A stretch of 50,835 bases of DNA from Alphaproteobacteria bacterium (GCA_009694085.1 SHVW01000005.1:1-50835), one strand, 5' to 3'; positions 9,890-18,796 are shown, counted from the stretch's first letter. The notes: generated by a model from the letters alone, not told the origin. Program-made: numbers and translations.

Positions 9890-10501
9890 GTGGCTCCGCT
9901 CCACACCATCGGCTATTCCCGCCTGTCCGTCGCCGAGGTCGCGACCCGACTGCGCGCGGCCGAAATCGACGTGCTCTGCGACATCCGTTCCCGCCCCTAT
10001 TCGCGCTTCAACCCGGATTTCTCGCGCGAGCGGCTGCGCGATCTGCTGGCCGAGCATGGGTTGAAATATCTCTATCTCGGACGCGAACTCGGCGGCCTGC
10101 CCCTCGATCCCGCCTGCTATGTCGATGGCCGCGCCCGTTTTGACCTGATGGCGCTACAGCCCAGCTTCGTCGAAGGGCTCGACCGGCTCGGCCGCAGCCT
10201 GGCGACCCATCGCCCCGCCATCATGTGCGCGGAGAAGGAACCGACCCAGTGCCATCGCTTTCTCCTGGTCAGCCGCCACATGACCCGGCGCGGCGCCGAG
10301 GTGCGACACCTCAAGCACGACGGCGGCTGGGAGCCGCAACGAGCGGTGGAGGAACGGCTGGTGGATTTGATGAAGCTGACACCGCCGCCAATGCTCGACG
10401 GCGAGGCCGAGTGGCAACGCGCCATCGACGCAGCCTATGACAAGCAAAACCGGCGGATCGGTTTCACCGAGCCGGAGGATAGCGGCGGTCGCCTGGGTTG
10501 A
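9890..10501 (+). CDS. DUF488 family protein
   Basis: 203 residues from GTG 9890, 7 bases after the preceding stop; the GTG start gives the family N-terminus APLHTIGYSRLSV. DUF488 signatures are HTIGYS, DVLCDIRSRPYSRFNPDFS, YLYLGRELGG and the C-terminal cysteine motif CAEKEPTQCHR (113-123). Function of the family is not established. It is the last plus-strand gene and may ride on the operon transcript, but similar genes occur in unrelated contexts, so a part in the catabolic pathway is doubtful. No terminator is obvious before the convergent gene on the other strand. Confidence 0.8.
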   Translation: MAPLHTIGYSRLSVAEVATRLRAAEIDVLCDIRSRPYSRFNPDFSRERLRDLLAEHGLKYLYLGRELGGLPLDPACYVDGRARFDLMALQPSFVEGLDRLGRSLATHRPAIMCAEKEPTQCHRFLLVSRHMTRRGAEVRHLKHDGGWEPQRAVEERLVDLMKLTPPPMLDGEAEWQRAIDAAYDKQNRRIGFTEPEDSGGRLG

Positions 10502-10519
10502 CGCGCCGCCGCCTTTGCC

Positions 10520-10687
10520 TCACTGCGCCAAAAACTTTCCGACCGCCTCGCCCACCCGGGCAATGCCGACGACGCCATCGAGATGGCCGCGATTGCCGGG
10601 AATCGTCGCCAACTCGGCCGATTTACCCAGCTTGCGCAGCAGCGCCACCGCCAGTACCGGCCTGGGAAAGGCCGCGATGCCACACAC
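10520..10687 (-). pseudogene. Short coding-like remnant in frame behind deoA
   Basis: After the deoA stop (TGA, 10712-10714) the same frame continues for 63 codons to TGA at 10520-10522 and reads like real protein, with hydrophobic and charged residues in sensible order: AAFPRPVLAVALLRKLGK, then SAELATIPGNRGHLDGVVGI, then ARVGEAVGKFLAQ. The IPGNRGHLDG...FL pattern recalls the C-terminal His-containing tail of alpha/beta hydrolases. The only in-frame start is GTG 10687 without a good ribosome site (55 codons). I read it as the tail of a lost gene of the nucleoside operon, or possibly a tiny gene. Low confidence. Confidence 0.3.
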
Positions 10688-10711
10688 CCACGGCGGACGA
10701 TGCCCCGCTGA

Positions 10712-12040
10712 TCAACCAACCCCGCGTCGGTCGCGCACGATCGGCGGCGCAACCTCCGCTGCATCGGCGATTCGATAGGCCTGTTGCAACGCTGCCATCG
10801 CCACCTCAGCATCGCCCTCGCTATGGGCATGCACGATGGCGAGCGGGCGATCCGGCCCGACGGCGGCGCCGATCGGCGCGAACTCCACCAAGCCGACGGT
10901 GTGATCGATGCGGTCTTCGACAAGCCGCCGCCCACCGCCGAGCGCCATGATCGCCAGCCCGACCGCGCGCGTATCCACGGCGGCAACCAAACCGGCGCGC
11001 ACCGGCGGCGCCGGCCGCTCAACCACGGCCCAGGCCAGGCGCCGATCCGGCCGTTCCACCAGATCGGCCGGCCCGCCCAAGCCGTGAACCATGCGCTGGA
11101 ACCGTTCTGCCGCCGCCCCCGTCGCCAAGGCCCGGTCGAGCAGGACGCGCGCTGCGGCGGTATCGACGGCAATGCGACCGAGCACGAGCAATTCGGCCGA
11201 TAGCGCCAGGGTCACCTCGGCCAGCCGCGCCTCGCGGCGCTTGCCGGTCAGGAATTCGATCGCCTCGCGCACCTCCAGCGCATTGCCGGCGCAGTGGCCG
11301 AGCGGCTGGTTCATATCGGTCAGCAGCGCGCTAGTCGGCAAACCGGCGCAAACCGCGGTATCGACGATGGCGTCGGCCAATTCGGCAGCCCGATCGAACT
11401 CTGCCATGAAAGCGCCGGAGCCAAACTTCACATCCATCACCAGGCCGGCAAGACCGGCTGCCAACTTCTTCGACAAGATCGAGCCCGTGATCAGGGGCAC
11501 GGATTCCACCGTCGCCGTGATGTCGCGGATGGCATAGAGACGGCGATCCGCCGGTGCCAGATCGGGCGTCTGCCCGATGATCGCGGCGCCGACATCGCGC
11601 ACCACGCGCCGGAATAGCGCGGTTTCGGGCATACATTGATAGCCCGGAATAGCCTCCATCTTATCCACCGTGCCGCCCGTATGGCCGAGGCCACGGCCGG
11701 AAATCATCGGCACATAGCCGCCGCACGCCGCAACCAACGGCGCCAAGACCAGGCTGATCTTATCGCCAATTCCGCCGGTGGAGTGCTTGTCCAGCGCCGG
11801 GCCGGGTAGGTCGGACCAGTCGAGCACGCGGCCCGAGCCCGTCATCGCTCGGGTCAGTACGACGCGCTCGTCCCGGCTCATGCCGCGCCACAGCACAGCC
11901 ATGGCGAAGGCGCCGATCTGGGCGTCCGAAATCGTGCCCGCCGTCATACCGCCGACGAAGAATTCGATCTCGTCGGCATCGAGCACACCGCCGTCGCGTT
12001 TCTTTCGGATAATTTCCTGGGGCAGATAGGATTTGGTCAC
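10712..12040 (-). CDS. deoA: Thymidine phosphorylase
   Basis: 442 residues. Phosphorylase family signatures: DKHSTGGIGDKIS (84-95) binding phosphate, SGRGLGHTGGTVDKMEAIPG (114-133), DVKFGSGAFM and the C-terminal VGLVEFAPIGAAV region of the pyrimidine nucleoside phosphorylase C-terminal domain. It splits thymidine and deoxyuridine with phosphate into base and deoxyribose-1-phosphate. Start ATG at 12040 overlaps the purine nucleoside phosphorylase stop by 4 bases. Together with cytidine deaminase and the upstream importer it makes an uptake-and-salvage operon. The C-terminus is followed by an in-frame coding-like remnant. Confidence 0.92.
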   Translation of the reverse strand: MTKSYLPQEIIRKKRDGGVLDADEIEFFVGGMTAGTISDAQIGAFAMAVLWRGMSRDERVVLTRAMTGSGRVLDWSDLPGPALDKHSTGGIGDKISLVLAPLVAACGGYVPMISGRGLGHTGGTVDKMEAIPGYQCMPETALFRRVVRDVGAAIIGQTPDLAPADRRLYAIRDITATVESVPLITGSILSKKLAAGLAGLVMDVKFGSGAFMAEFDRAAELADAIVDTAVCAGLPTSALLTDMNQPLGHCAGNALEVREAIEFLTGKRREARLAEVTLALSAELLVLGRIAVDTAAARVLLDRALATGAAAERFQRMVHGLGGPADLVERPDRRLAWAVVERPAPPVRAGLVAAVDTRAVGLAIMALGGGRRLVEDRIDHTVGLVEFAPIGAAVGPDRPLAIVHAHSEGDAEVAMAALQQAYRIADAAEVAPPIVRDRRGVG

Positions 12041-12861
12041 GACGCTGTCATTAGCTCCGCCAGGAACACCGTCAACAGACGCGCCAGATGGGCGCCGCCC
12101 TCGGCTGCCACATCGAGCACGCGATCATGGGCCACGGGCGTCTCGCTCAAACCGGCGCCAGCATTGGTAATAACCGAAACGGCGGCCACGCGCAGACCGC
12201 AATGGCGCGCCACGATCACCTCGGGCACGGTGGACATGCCGACCGCATCAGCGCCAAGCGAAGCAAAGGCCCTGATCTCCGCCGGGGTTTCGTAGTTCGG
12301 CCCGAGGCAGGCGAGATAGACGCCTTCCCGCAATGGGACGTCCATGCGCCGGGCCAGATCGAGTAAGCGCGCGCGTAGCGCCGGGTCATAGGCGCCCTCC
12401 AGAGAGGGGAAGCGCGGGCCGAAGGCACCGTCATCGGGACCGACGAGCGGGCTCATTCCGGTCATGTTGATGTGATCGGCGATCAGCATCAGGCTGCCCG
12501 GCGCCAGATCGCGCCGGCATGCGCCGGCCGCGTTGGTCACGATCAACGTGTCGCAGCCGATTTTCTTGAGCGTGCGCACAGGTACGCGGATCGCTTGAAC
12601 CGGCGTACCCTCATACAGATGGGCCCGCCCGCTCAGGCACGCGACCGGCATGCCGGCAAGCCGACCGAGAATCAGCCGGCCGGCATGGCCGGAAACCTTG
12701 CCAACGGTAAAACCTGGCAGTTCGCCATAGCCAATGGAAACCGCGCCCTCGATCGCATCGGCGATGCCGCCGAGCCCGGAACCCAGGATCAGCCCAACCC
12801 GCGGCCGTAAACCTTTGGCCAGCGCGGTAACGACGGTCGCAGCGCGCTCGATCTCGTGCAT
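12037..12861 (-). CDS. Purine nucleoside phosphorylase (trimeric type)
   Basis: 274 residues of the PNP/MTA phosphorylase family: LILGSGLGGIADAI near 24-37 (phosphate loop), the ribose-1-phosphate contact around VSGHAGRLILG, RAHLYEG, TNAAGACRRDLAPGSLMLIADHIN, then CLGPNYETPAEIRAF and GADAVGMSTVPEVIVARHCGLRV. The TNAAG-type loop and GMSTVPE are characteristic of the trimeric, guanosine/inosine-preferring class. The Asn243 equivalent lies in SVITNAGAGLS, which suggests 6-oxopurine nucleosides. Lies 3 bases after cdd and is coupled to deoA. Confidence 0.9.
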   Translation of the reverse strand: MHEIERAATVVTALAKGLRPRVGLILGSGLGGIADAIEGAVSIGYGELPGFTVGKVSGHAGRLILGRLAGMPVACLSGRAHLYEGTPVQAIRVPVRTLKKIGCDTLIVTNAAGACRRDLAPGSLMLIADHINMTGMSPLVGPDDGAFGPRFPSLEGAYDPALRARLLDLARRMDVPLREGVYLACLGPNYETPAEIRAFASLGADAVGMSTVPEVIVARHCGLRVAAVSVITNAGAGLSETPVAHDRVLDVAAEGGAHLARLLTVFLAELMTAS

Positions 12862-12864
12862 CGC

Positions 12865-13293
12865 TCACTCCTCGTCTTCGTCGTCCGGGCCTTCATCGAG
12901 CAGATTGTGCGGGCCGAAGGCAAGCGGCATCAACTCGCCCAGCGTGATGGTCTGGCGCAGCCCTTCGGGACCGCAGATATGAACGGGCGTTTTCGGCCCG
13001 GCGAATTCCGCTAGGCGCTGGCGGCAACCGCCGCAGGGCGAGCACAGCTCTTCGCCACCGCCCATGACGACGATGGATTTGATCTTCCGGCTGCCCGCCG
13101 CGACCATGGCGCCGATGGCCGAGGCCTCGGCGCATTGGCCTTGCGGGTAGGCAGCGTTCTCCACATTGCAGCCGAGATGAAGCTTCCCGTCCTCGCTTTC
13201 CAGGCAAGCGCCGACGCGAAAGCCCGAATATGGCACGTAGGCGCGCTCGCGCACCGCGCGCGCGGCCTTGATCATGGCGGGAATGTCGGTCAT
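12865..13293 (-). CDS. cdd: Cytidine deaminase
   Basis: 142 residues, the size of homotetrameric cytidine deaminases. Zinc and catalytic residues are plain: Cys54-Ala-Glu56 in QGQCAEASA, and Cys87 and Cys90 in SPCGGCRQ; the substrate contact NVENAAYPQG precedes them. The start ATG (13293) overlaps the permease stop by 4 bases. It deaminates cytidine and deoxycytidine entering through the adjacent transporter so that the pyrimidine phosphorylase can use them. The C-terminus ends in a very acidic tail (DEGPDDEDEE), which is not part of the conserved fold. Confidence 0.93.
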   Translation of the reverse strand: MTDIPAMIKAARAVRERAYVPYSGFRVGACLESEDGKLHLGCNVENAAYPQGQCAEASAIGAMVAAGSRKIKSIVVMGGGEELCSPCGGCRQRLAEFAGPKTPVHICGPEGLRQTITLGELMPLAFGPHNLLDEGPDDEDEE

Positions 13294-14264
13294 CGATCCT
13301 TCACGAAGGGTATGGCGCTGGCACGGGGCGCGGCGGCCTTGCCGACGAAACCCGCGAGCAGCAGCACGGTGAGAAGATAGGGAATGGCCTGGATGAATTG
13401 AACGGGCACCACGCCGACCAAGAACAGGTCGACGCCTTGCAGGCGCACCTGGAGCGCGTCGGTAAAAGCGAAGAGCAGGCAGGCAAGGAAGGTCGGCCAG
13501 GGCATCCATTTGCCGAAGATCAGCGCGGCCAGCGCCAGATAACCCTTGCCGGCCGTCATATCGCGCACGAAGGCGGCGCTGTGCGCGGTCGAGAGATAGG
13601 CGCCGGCGATGCCGCAGAGCACGCCGCACAGAATCATGGCGCGATAGCGCAGCCAGACGACGGAAACGCCGGCAGTATCGACCGCGTGAGGATTCTCGCC
13701 AACCGCACGCAGGCGCAAACCGAAGCGCGTGCAGAACACCACCCAGGCCGTGGCGGGCACGGCGGCGACCGCAAGATAGACCAGCAGATTATGGCCACTG
13801 ATCACTTCGGCATAGAGCGGGCCCAGCAGCGGCACATCGGCCAATTCGCGCGAAAACGGCAATGCAATCGGCGCAAAACGCGCATCGTCCTTCAGCATCG
13901 GCGTCTGGCCGCCCTGATGGAACCAGGCCACACCCAAGGTGGGCGCCAGACCGGCAACCATGATGTTGATCGCCATGCCCGAGACAACCTGGTTGCCGTT
14001 ATGAGTGACCGAGGCATAGGCGTGGATCAGCGCCAGCGCGACCGAAACGGCAATCGCGGCAGCCAATCCGACCAGCGCCGAGCCCGACACGGCTGCCACA
14101 GCGGCAGCGGCGAAGGCCGCGCCCAGCATCTTGCCCTCGAGCCCGATATCGACCACGCCGGAGCGCTCGGCATAAAGACCGCCAAGGGCCGCCAGTATCA
14201 GGGGCGTCGCTACCCGCAGGGTGGCGCCGACCATGGAGATGACGACAACGAGTTCGTCCATCAC
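13290..14264 (-). CDS. Nucleoside ABC transporter permease, second subunit
   Basis: 324 residues with about eight hydrophobic segments and the BPD_transp_2 permease signature RSGVVDIGLEGKMLGAAFAA near the N-terminus and GENPHAVDTAGVSV, the EAA-like loop that meets the ATPase, near residue 210. This is the shorter of the two permeases in BMP-type nucleoside importers. A second ATG at 14261 is equally possible as the start. The start overlaps the stop of the first permease, and cdd follows with a 4-base overlap. Confidence 0.9.
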   Translation of the reverse strand: MMDELVVVISMVGATLRVATPLILAALGGLYAERSGVVDIGLEGKMLGAAFAAAAVAAVSGSALVGLAAAIAVSVALALIHAYASVTHNGNQVVSGMAINIMVAGLAPTLGVAWFHQGGQTPMLKDDARFAPIALPFSRELADVPLLGPLYAEVISGHNLLVYLAVAAVPATAWVVFCTRFGLRLRAVGENPHAVDTAGVSVVWLRYRAMILCGVLCGIAGAYLSTAHSAAFVRDMTAGKGYLALAALIFGKWMPWPTFLACLLFAFTDALQVRLQGVDLFLVGVVPVQFIQAIPYLLTVLLLAGFVGKAAAPRASAIPFVKDR

Positions 14265-15376
14265 GACACGGCCCCAGCCGTTGCCGGACGTTGGAAATAG
14301 GCAGCGATCCGGCCGCGGAATAGATTCTCCAGCGCGCCGCAGAACAGGATCACTAGCCCCTGAATGACGACCACCAACTCGCGCGTCACATTGGGCATGT
14401 CGAAGCTGAGTTCCGATCCGCCCTGGTAGAGCGCGCCGAACAGTAGCGCAGCCAGGCAGATGCCAAGCGGCCGGTTGCGGCCGATGAGTGCCACCGCGAT
14501 ACCGACGAAGCCGTAGCCGCCGGTGAAATTCAAGATGATGCGGTGATGAACGCCCATCAACTCGTTGAGCGCCACGAAGCCGGCGAGCGCACCCGAAATT
14601 GCCATGGCCAGGATGATAATGCGCGCGGGCGAGATGCCGGCATAAATAGCCGCGGTCTCGTTGGCGCCGACGGCGCGAATTTCATAGCCCCAGCGCGTGC
14701 GCCAGAGGAAGACGTGAAACAGCGCGGCGCAGATCAGCGCCCACAGGAAGGCCAGGTTGAGCGGCGAGGCCGTGATCTCCAGGCCTACGGCGTCGGCGAT
14801 CTCGTGCAGGCGCGGCAAGGTGGCAGCAGTCGCGAATTCGCGGCTCTCCGGCGACTGCTGGCTCGGGCGGATCAGTACATTGACCATCAGATAGGTCATG
14901 ACCGAGGCGGCAATAAAATTGAACATGATCGTGGTGATCACGATATGGCTGCCGCGATAGGCCTGAAGATAGGCCGGTACGGCAGCCCAAGCGGCGCCGA
15001 ACGCCGCGCCCGTCAGAATCGCCAACGGCACCACCAGGACAGCGGGCAGATCGCCCAACCATAGGCAGACGAGGCCGACGCCGAGGCCGCCGATATAGGC
15101 TTGCCCCTCGCCGCCGATATTGAACAGCCCGGCGTGGAAGGCGATGGCGACGGCGAGGCCGGTGAAGATGAAGTTGGTCGCGTAATAGAGCGTGTAGCCG
15201 ATGGATTCGGCGTTGCCGAAAGCGCCGGTCACCAGCAAGCCCATGGCTTGGAACGGGTCCTCCCCAATCGCCACCACGACCAGGCCGGAGAGCAGGAAGG
15301 CCGCGAGCAGGTTGACCGCTGGCAGAGCAACCACATCGACCCAGCGCGGCAAAGCTGTTGGAGACGCCGCGCTCAC
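14261..15376 (-). CDS. Nucleoside ABC transporter permease, first subunit
   Basis: 371 residues, strongly hydrophobic, with [20 protein letters not shown] near residue 80, the family glycine-rich motif, and the cytoplasmic coupling loop [20 protein letters not shown] near 240. The [11 protein letters not shown] loop faces outward by homology. Heterodimer partner of the permease encoded just downstream. The gene starts inside the ATPase stop region (4-base overlap), giving strict stoichiometric coupling along the operon. Confidence 0.9.
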   Translation of the reverse strand: MSAASPTALPRWVDVVALPAVNLLAAFLLSGLVVVAIGEDPFQAMGLLVTGAFGNAESIGYTLYYATNFIFTGLAVAIAFHAGLFNIGGEGQAYIGGLGVGLVCLWLGDLPAVLVVPLAILTGAAFGAAWAAVPAYLQAYRGSHIVITTIMFNFIAASVMTYLMVNVLIRPSQQSPESREFATAATLPRLHEIADAVGLEITASPLNLAFLWALICAALFHVFLWRTRWGYEIRAVGANETAAIYAGISPARIIILAMAISGALAGFVALNELMGVHHRIILNFTGGYGFVGIAVALIGRNRPLGICLAALLFGALYQGGSELSFDMPNVTRELVVVIQGLVILFCGALENLFRGRIAAYFQRPATAGAVS

Positions 15377-16923
15377 GCCGCCTGCTCCGCGATGCCAGCC
15401 ATCATCAGGCCAAGACGTCGCTCGGTCGCCTCTTCAGGGTTGACCTCGCCGACAATACGGCCATCGAACATAACCAGGATGCGATCGGACAGCGACAGGA
15501 TTTCGTCCAGTTCGACCGAAACCAGCAACACCGCCTTGCCCGCGTCGCGCATGGCGATGAGGCGGCGATGGATGAACTCGATGGCGCCGATATCGACGCC
15601 GCGCGTAGGCTGACCGACCAGCAGCAAATCGGGGTCGCGATCGAATTCGCGCGCCAGCACGACCTTCTGCTGATTGCCACCGGACAGCGCCGCCGTGCGA
15701 AGCCGCGGATCGGACGGACGCACGTCGTAATCGCTCATCTGGCGGCCGCAGAGATCGACGATCTTGTCCCGATCCATTAGCACAGAACCATTGTAGCGCG
15801 GGTCGCCCTGGTAACCCAGGATAGCGCTTTCGTTGATCGCAAAGGCGGTCACCAGTCCCATGCGCTGGCGATCCTCGGGCACATGGGCGAGGCCGATCCG
15901 GCGCATGGCGGCGGGATCGAGCGCATGGGTCGCCGAAATCTCCCGGCCCTTAAGACGGATCGTGCCGGCGCTGGGCCGCCGAATGCCCGACAACGCGGCC
16001 AGTAGTTCCGATTGCCCATTGCCGGACACGCCGGCAATGCCGACGATTTCGCCTGAACGCACGACGAAACTCGCCTCTTTCACCCGCCGCACGCCATTAG
16101 CGTCGGTCACGGTGAGGCGGTCGACGGCGAGGACCACGTCACCGGGCTTGGCCGGTTTCTTGTCCACGCGCAGCAGCACCTTGCGGCCGACCATCAGCTC
16201 CGCCAGTTCTTCCTTGCTGGTGTCCGCGGTTCGTCGTTCGGCCACCACGGCGCCCTGGCGCATCACGGTGACCCGATCGGTCACATCGAGGATTTCGCGC
16301 AGCTTGTGGGTGATCAGGATCACCGTTTTGCCCTCGTCGCGCAGCGCCCGCAAAATGCGGAACAGATGATCCGCCTCTTGTGGGGTCAGCACGCCCGTGG
16401 GCTCGTCCAGGATCAAAACCTGGGCGCCACGATAGAGCGCCTTTAAGATTTCGACGCGCTGCTGAGACCCCACGGGCAACTCGCCAACCCGGGCGTCCAG
16501 GTCTACATCCAGCTTGTAATCCCGTTGCAGGCGCTCCAGCGCCGCCCGCGCCTTGGCCGCGCCGGGCGCCAAGAGGAATCCGCCCTCGACGCCGAGCGTG
16601 ATGTTCTCCAGCACGGTGAACGGATCGACCAGCATGAAGTGCTGGTGGACCATGCCGATGCCATGGGCGAGGGCGGCGTGAGAATCCTTGATCTCGACCG
16701 GCTTGCCGGCAATGCGGATTTCACCCGCATCGGCGCGGTAATAGCCGTAGAGGATGCTCATTAGGGTCGATTTGCCCGCGCCGTTCTCGCCGATGATGCC
16801 GTGAATCGAGCCTGAGGCGATCGATAACGATACGGCACGATTGGCATGGACGGCGCCAAACCACTTGTCGATACCGACGAGTTCGACGGCTGGGGCGGTG
16901 GATTGATTTCGCGCTTCTGACAT
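15373..16923 (-). CDS. Nucleoside ABC transporter ATP-binding protein (double-domain, RbsA/XylG-like)
   Basis: 516 residues with two nucleotide-binding halves. The first half has Walker [13 protein letters not shown] near 43, a signature [15 protein letters not shown] and Walker [12 protein letters not shown]. In the second half Walker A is degenerate ([16 protein letters not shown], no GKS/T) while the signature [14 protein letters not shown] is intact and Walker B reads [15 protein letters not shown]. One degenerate site is normal in sugar and nucleoside importers of this type. Located between the binding-protein gene and the permeases; a hairpin in the gap before it probably sets its expression below that of the binding protein. 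Confidence 0.92.
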   Translation of the reverse strand: MSEARNQSTAPAVELVGIDKWFGAVHANRAVSLSIASGSIHGIIGENGAGKSTLMSILYGYYRADAGEIRIAGKPVEIKDSHAALAHGIGMVHQHFMLVDPFTVLENITLGVEGGFLLAPGAAKARAALERLQRDYKLDVDLDARVGELPVGSQQRVEILKALYRGAQVLILDEPTGVLTPQEADHLFRILRALRDEGKTVILITHKLREILDVTDRVTVMRQGAVVAERRTADTSKEELAELMVGRKVLLRVDKKPAKPGDVVLAVDRLTVTDANGVRRVKEASFVVRSGEIVGIAGVSGNGQSELLAALSGIRRPSAGTIRLKGREISATHALDPAAMRRIGLAHVPEDRQRMGLVTAFAINESAILGYQGDPRYNGSVLMDRDKIVDLCGRQMSDYDVRPSDPRLRTAALSGGNQQKVVLAREFDRDPDLLLVGQPTRGVDIGAIEFIHRRLIAMRDAGKAVLLVSVELDEILSLSDRILVMFDGRIVGEVNPEEATERRLGLMMAGIAEQAA

Positions 16924-16946
16924 TGACGATGCCGCGCCACCCCACC

Positions 16947-16969
16947 ATCGAACCGCGTTGCGGTTCGAT
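16947..16969. repeat. Stem-loop in the binding-protein/ATPase gap
   Basis: ATCGAACCGC and GCGGTTCGAT form a perfect 10-bp stem with loop GTT. It is followed at 16970-17000 by a C-run and G-run (CTCCCCC...GGGGTGGGGGGAG) of a kind of intergenic repeat common in proteobacteria. It lies in the 91-base gap between the stop of the binding-protein gene (17015) and the ATPase start (16923). On the minus transcript it could protect the upstream message or partly terminate transcription, as with stem-loops after binding-protein genes elsewhere. Confidence 0.6.
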
Positions 16970-17014
16970 CCTCCCCCGCAAGGGAAGAGGGGTGGGGGGA
17001 GCGATCGAGCGAGC

Positions 17015-18007
17015 CTACTTCTTCGCCGTGTAGTCCGTGACCTTAAGTTTGCCGGCGATGATGTCGGTGCGGGCTTGGTCGAGCCGCTTCTGCATGTCGG
17101 CGGTGATCAGGCTCTTGTTGTGGTCGTCGAGCGAATAGCCGACACCGTCTTCCTTGAGGCCGAGATTGCTGATGCCGCCCTTCCACTTGTTGGCCTGGGC
17201 GGATTTGAACGCCTCGTACACCGCCACATCCACGCGCTTGACCATGGACGTCAGCATGGTGCCGGGGTGCAGATAGTTCTGGTTGCTGTCGACGCCGATG
17301 GCAAACTTCTTACCGTCCTTGGCCGCTTGCAGCACGCCGACGCCGGTGCCGCCGGCGGCGGCATAGATCACATCGGCGCCGCGATCGAACTGGCTGCGCG
17401 CCAACTCGCCGCCCTTGGTCGGATCGTTCCAGGCAGCGGGCGTGGTGCCCGTCATGTTCTGCAACACCTCGACCGCGGGATTGACGAACTTGGCACCCTC
17501 GACATAGCCGAGCGCGAATTTGCGGATCAGCGGAATGTCCATGCCGCCGATGAAGCCGACCTTGTTGGTCTTGGACGCCATGGCAGCGGCCATGCCGACC
17601 AGGAACGAGCCCTCATGTTCCTTAAACACAACGGACTGAACGTTGGGTAGGTCAACCACCGCGTCGATGATGGTGAAGCGGGCGTGCTTGTATTCCTTGG
17701 CGACCTTCTCCAGCGGCGTCGCCTGGGCGAAGCCGATGGCGATGATCATGTTGGCGCCCCGGCGCGCCATGTTGCGCAGGCCCTGGTCGCGTTGGGCCTC
17801 CTGGGTCACCTCGAACTCGCGATAGGCGACGCCGGATTCCTTCTTGAAGCGCTCGGCGCCGGCGTAGGCGGCCTCGTTGAAGGATTTGTCGAATTTGCCG
17901 CCCATGTCGAAGACGACGGCCGGCGAGAACTCGATGGTGGCCGCGGCGGCGGGTGCGGCAACGGCAAAAGCCGCCATGGCGATGGCGGTAAGACTGGCGC
18001 GGATCAT
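17015..18007 (-). CDS. BMP-family nucleoside-binding protein of ABC importer
   Basis: 330 residues. N-terminal Sec signal peptide (MIRASLTAIAMAAF...APAAAA, cleavage near residue 23) with no lipobox cysteine, so a soluble periplasmic protein rather than a lipoprotein. Family motifs: VVFDMGGKFDKSFNEAAYAGAERF, MIIAIGFAQATPLEKVAKEY, VGFIGGMDIPLIRKFALGYVEGA, DVIYAAAGGTGVGVL. An AGGGGG ribosome site stands 7 bases before ATG 18007. First gene of the nucleoside operon; it captures nucleosides for the ATPase/permease complex. The exact ligand (purine versus pyrimidine) is inferred from the salvage enzymes downstream. Confidence 0.9.
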   Translation of the reverse strand: MIRASLTAIAMAAFAVAAPAAAATIEFSPAVVFDMGGKFDKSFNEAAYAGAERFKKESGVAYREFEVTQEAQRDQGLRNMARRGANMIIAIGFAQATPLEKVAKEYKHARFTIIDAVVDLPNVQSVVFKEHEGSFLVGMAAAMASKTNKVGFIGGMDIPLIRKFALGYVEGAKFVNPAVEVLQNMTGTTPAAWNDPTKGGELARSQFDRGADVIYAAAGGTGVGVLQAAKDGKKFAIGVDSNQNYLHPGTMLTSMVKRVDVAVYEAFKSAQANKWKGGISNLGLKEDGVGYSLDDHNKSLITADMQKRLDQARTDIIAGKLKVTDYTAKK

Positions 18008-18116
18008 GGGATTGCCCCCTGCAGGGTTATTGGTTGAGATGATAGCATAGCGCTCGGCCGGGGGTGGGAGTAAGGGGGATTCGGCTTCGATTGTCCTAGC
18101 TCATGGGCAAGCCCAA

Positions 18117-18154
18117 TTGACGCTAATCCGCATGTTGGTATAAATACCAACATG
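18117..18154 (+). promoter_or_regulatory. Promoter with overlapping operator of the TumE/TumA operon
   Basis: TTGACG (18117-18122) and TATAAA (18139-18144) are 16 bases apart, a near-consensus sigma70-type promoter. The -10 box lies in the middle of a perfect palindrome: CATGTTGGTA (18131-18140), spacer TAAA, then TACCAACATG (18145-18154). An operator across the -10 box is the classical layout for autorepression by the antitoxin. Transcription should begin near 18151-18156. Confidence 0.75.
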
Positions 18155-18187
18155 CGGGCGGCTCTATTACTCAAGGAAAGGCGCGTA

Positions 18188-18436
18188 ATGGGCGAAACGC
18201 GGTTCACTGACGTGACGATCTGGCGGGTGCCGAAGCCGATACCGGGCTGCACGCACCCGTTCAAGTATCGCCTCGCCCTGGTGGTAGATGAATTGTGCGT
18301 CCTTCGTTTCGACAACGAAGCGGGCAAGGGCGATCACAAGCACGTCGGCACAACTCAGGCACCCTATGCATTCGCAACGCTTGAGCAACTGGTCTCGGAC
18401 TTTTGGCGCGACGTGGAGAATTGGAGTTCCGCATGA
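18188..18436 (+). CDS. tumE: TumE-family toxin (DUF6516-like)
   Basis: 82 residues from ATG 18188, which has an AAGGAAAG ribosome site 7 bases ahead. An earlier in-frame ATG at 18152 is rejected because it lies inside the operator palindrome, at or before the expected transcription start. Family-like features: KYRLALVVDELCVLRFDNEAGKGDHKH, then a C-terminal LEQLVSDFWRDVE helix; the GKGDHKH stretch is the part I recognise best. Toxins of this family are paired with a small HTH antitoxin gene, as here with a 4-base overlap (ATGA). Molecular target is not readable from the sequence. GC content is below that of neighbouring operons. Confidence 0.75.
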   Translation: MGETRFTDVTIWRVPKPIPGCTHPFKYRLALVVDELCVLRFDNEAGKGDHKHVGTTQAPYAFATLEQLVSDFWRDVENWSSA

Positions 18437-18774
18437 ATACCGTGACGATCGGGGTCTCACCGCTGACCGAGACCAAGAGCCGGATGAATCGCGCCTTTAG
18501 GGGCGAAAAGCAGAGTGCCTTCATCGGCTTTGGCAGCCTGGAACTGATGTGGAAAATCCTGACGCCAAAACGCTGGGAGATCGTGCGCGCCATAACCGGT
18601 GCCGGACCGCTTGCCATCCGTGCGATCGCGCGTCGCGTCGAACGCGACATCAAATCCGTTCATGGCGATGTGCAAGCGCTGCTCAAGGCCGGCGTGCTCG
18701 ACCGTGCCGACGATGGCCGGATCGTGTTTCCCTATGACGAAGTTCATGTCGATTTCGTGGTGCGGGCGGCGTGA
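18433..18774 (+). CDS. tumA: TumA-type HTH antitoxin
   Basis: 113 residues with a winged-helix DNA-binding region at about 45-95: LTPKRWEIVRAITGAGPLAIRAIARRV, then ERDIKSVHGDVQALLKAGVL and a wing RADDGRIVFPYDEVHVDF. This is the HVO_A0114-like regulator architecture found next to TumE toxins. Toxin-first order with overlap is common to the family. It most likely neutralises TumE and represses the promoter at 18117-18154 through the palindrome around the -10 box. Confidence 0.75.
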   Translation: MNTVTIGVSPLTETKSRMNRAFRGEKQSAFIGFGSLELMWKILTPKRWEIVRAITGAGPLAIRAIARRVERDIKSVHGDVQALLKAGVLDRADDGRIVFPYDEVHVDFVVRAA

Positions 18775-18781
18775 GCTGTGT

Positions 18782-18796
18782 GACGCTCAGAGCGTC
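18782..18796. terminator. Possible bidirectional hairpin between convergent genes
   Basis: GACGCT-CAG-AGCGTC forms a 6-bp stem in the 37-base gap between the antitoxin stop and the convergent flavoprotein stop. There is no T-run on either side, so intrinsic termination is uncertain. Confidence 0.2.

Noticed and set aside
18152-18187. Upstream ATG start for the TumE toxin
   Set aside because: It lies in the operator palindrome at or ahead of the expected transcription start and has no ribosome site, unlike ATG 18188.
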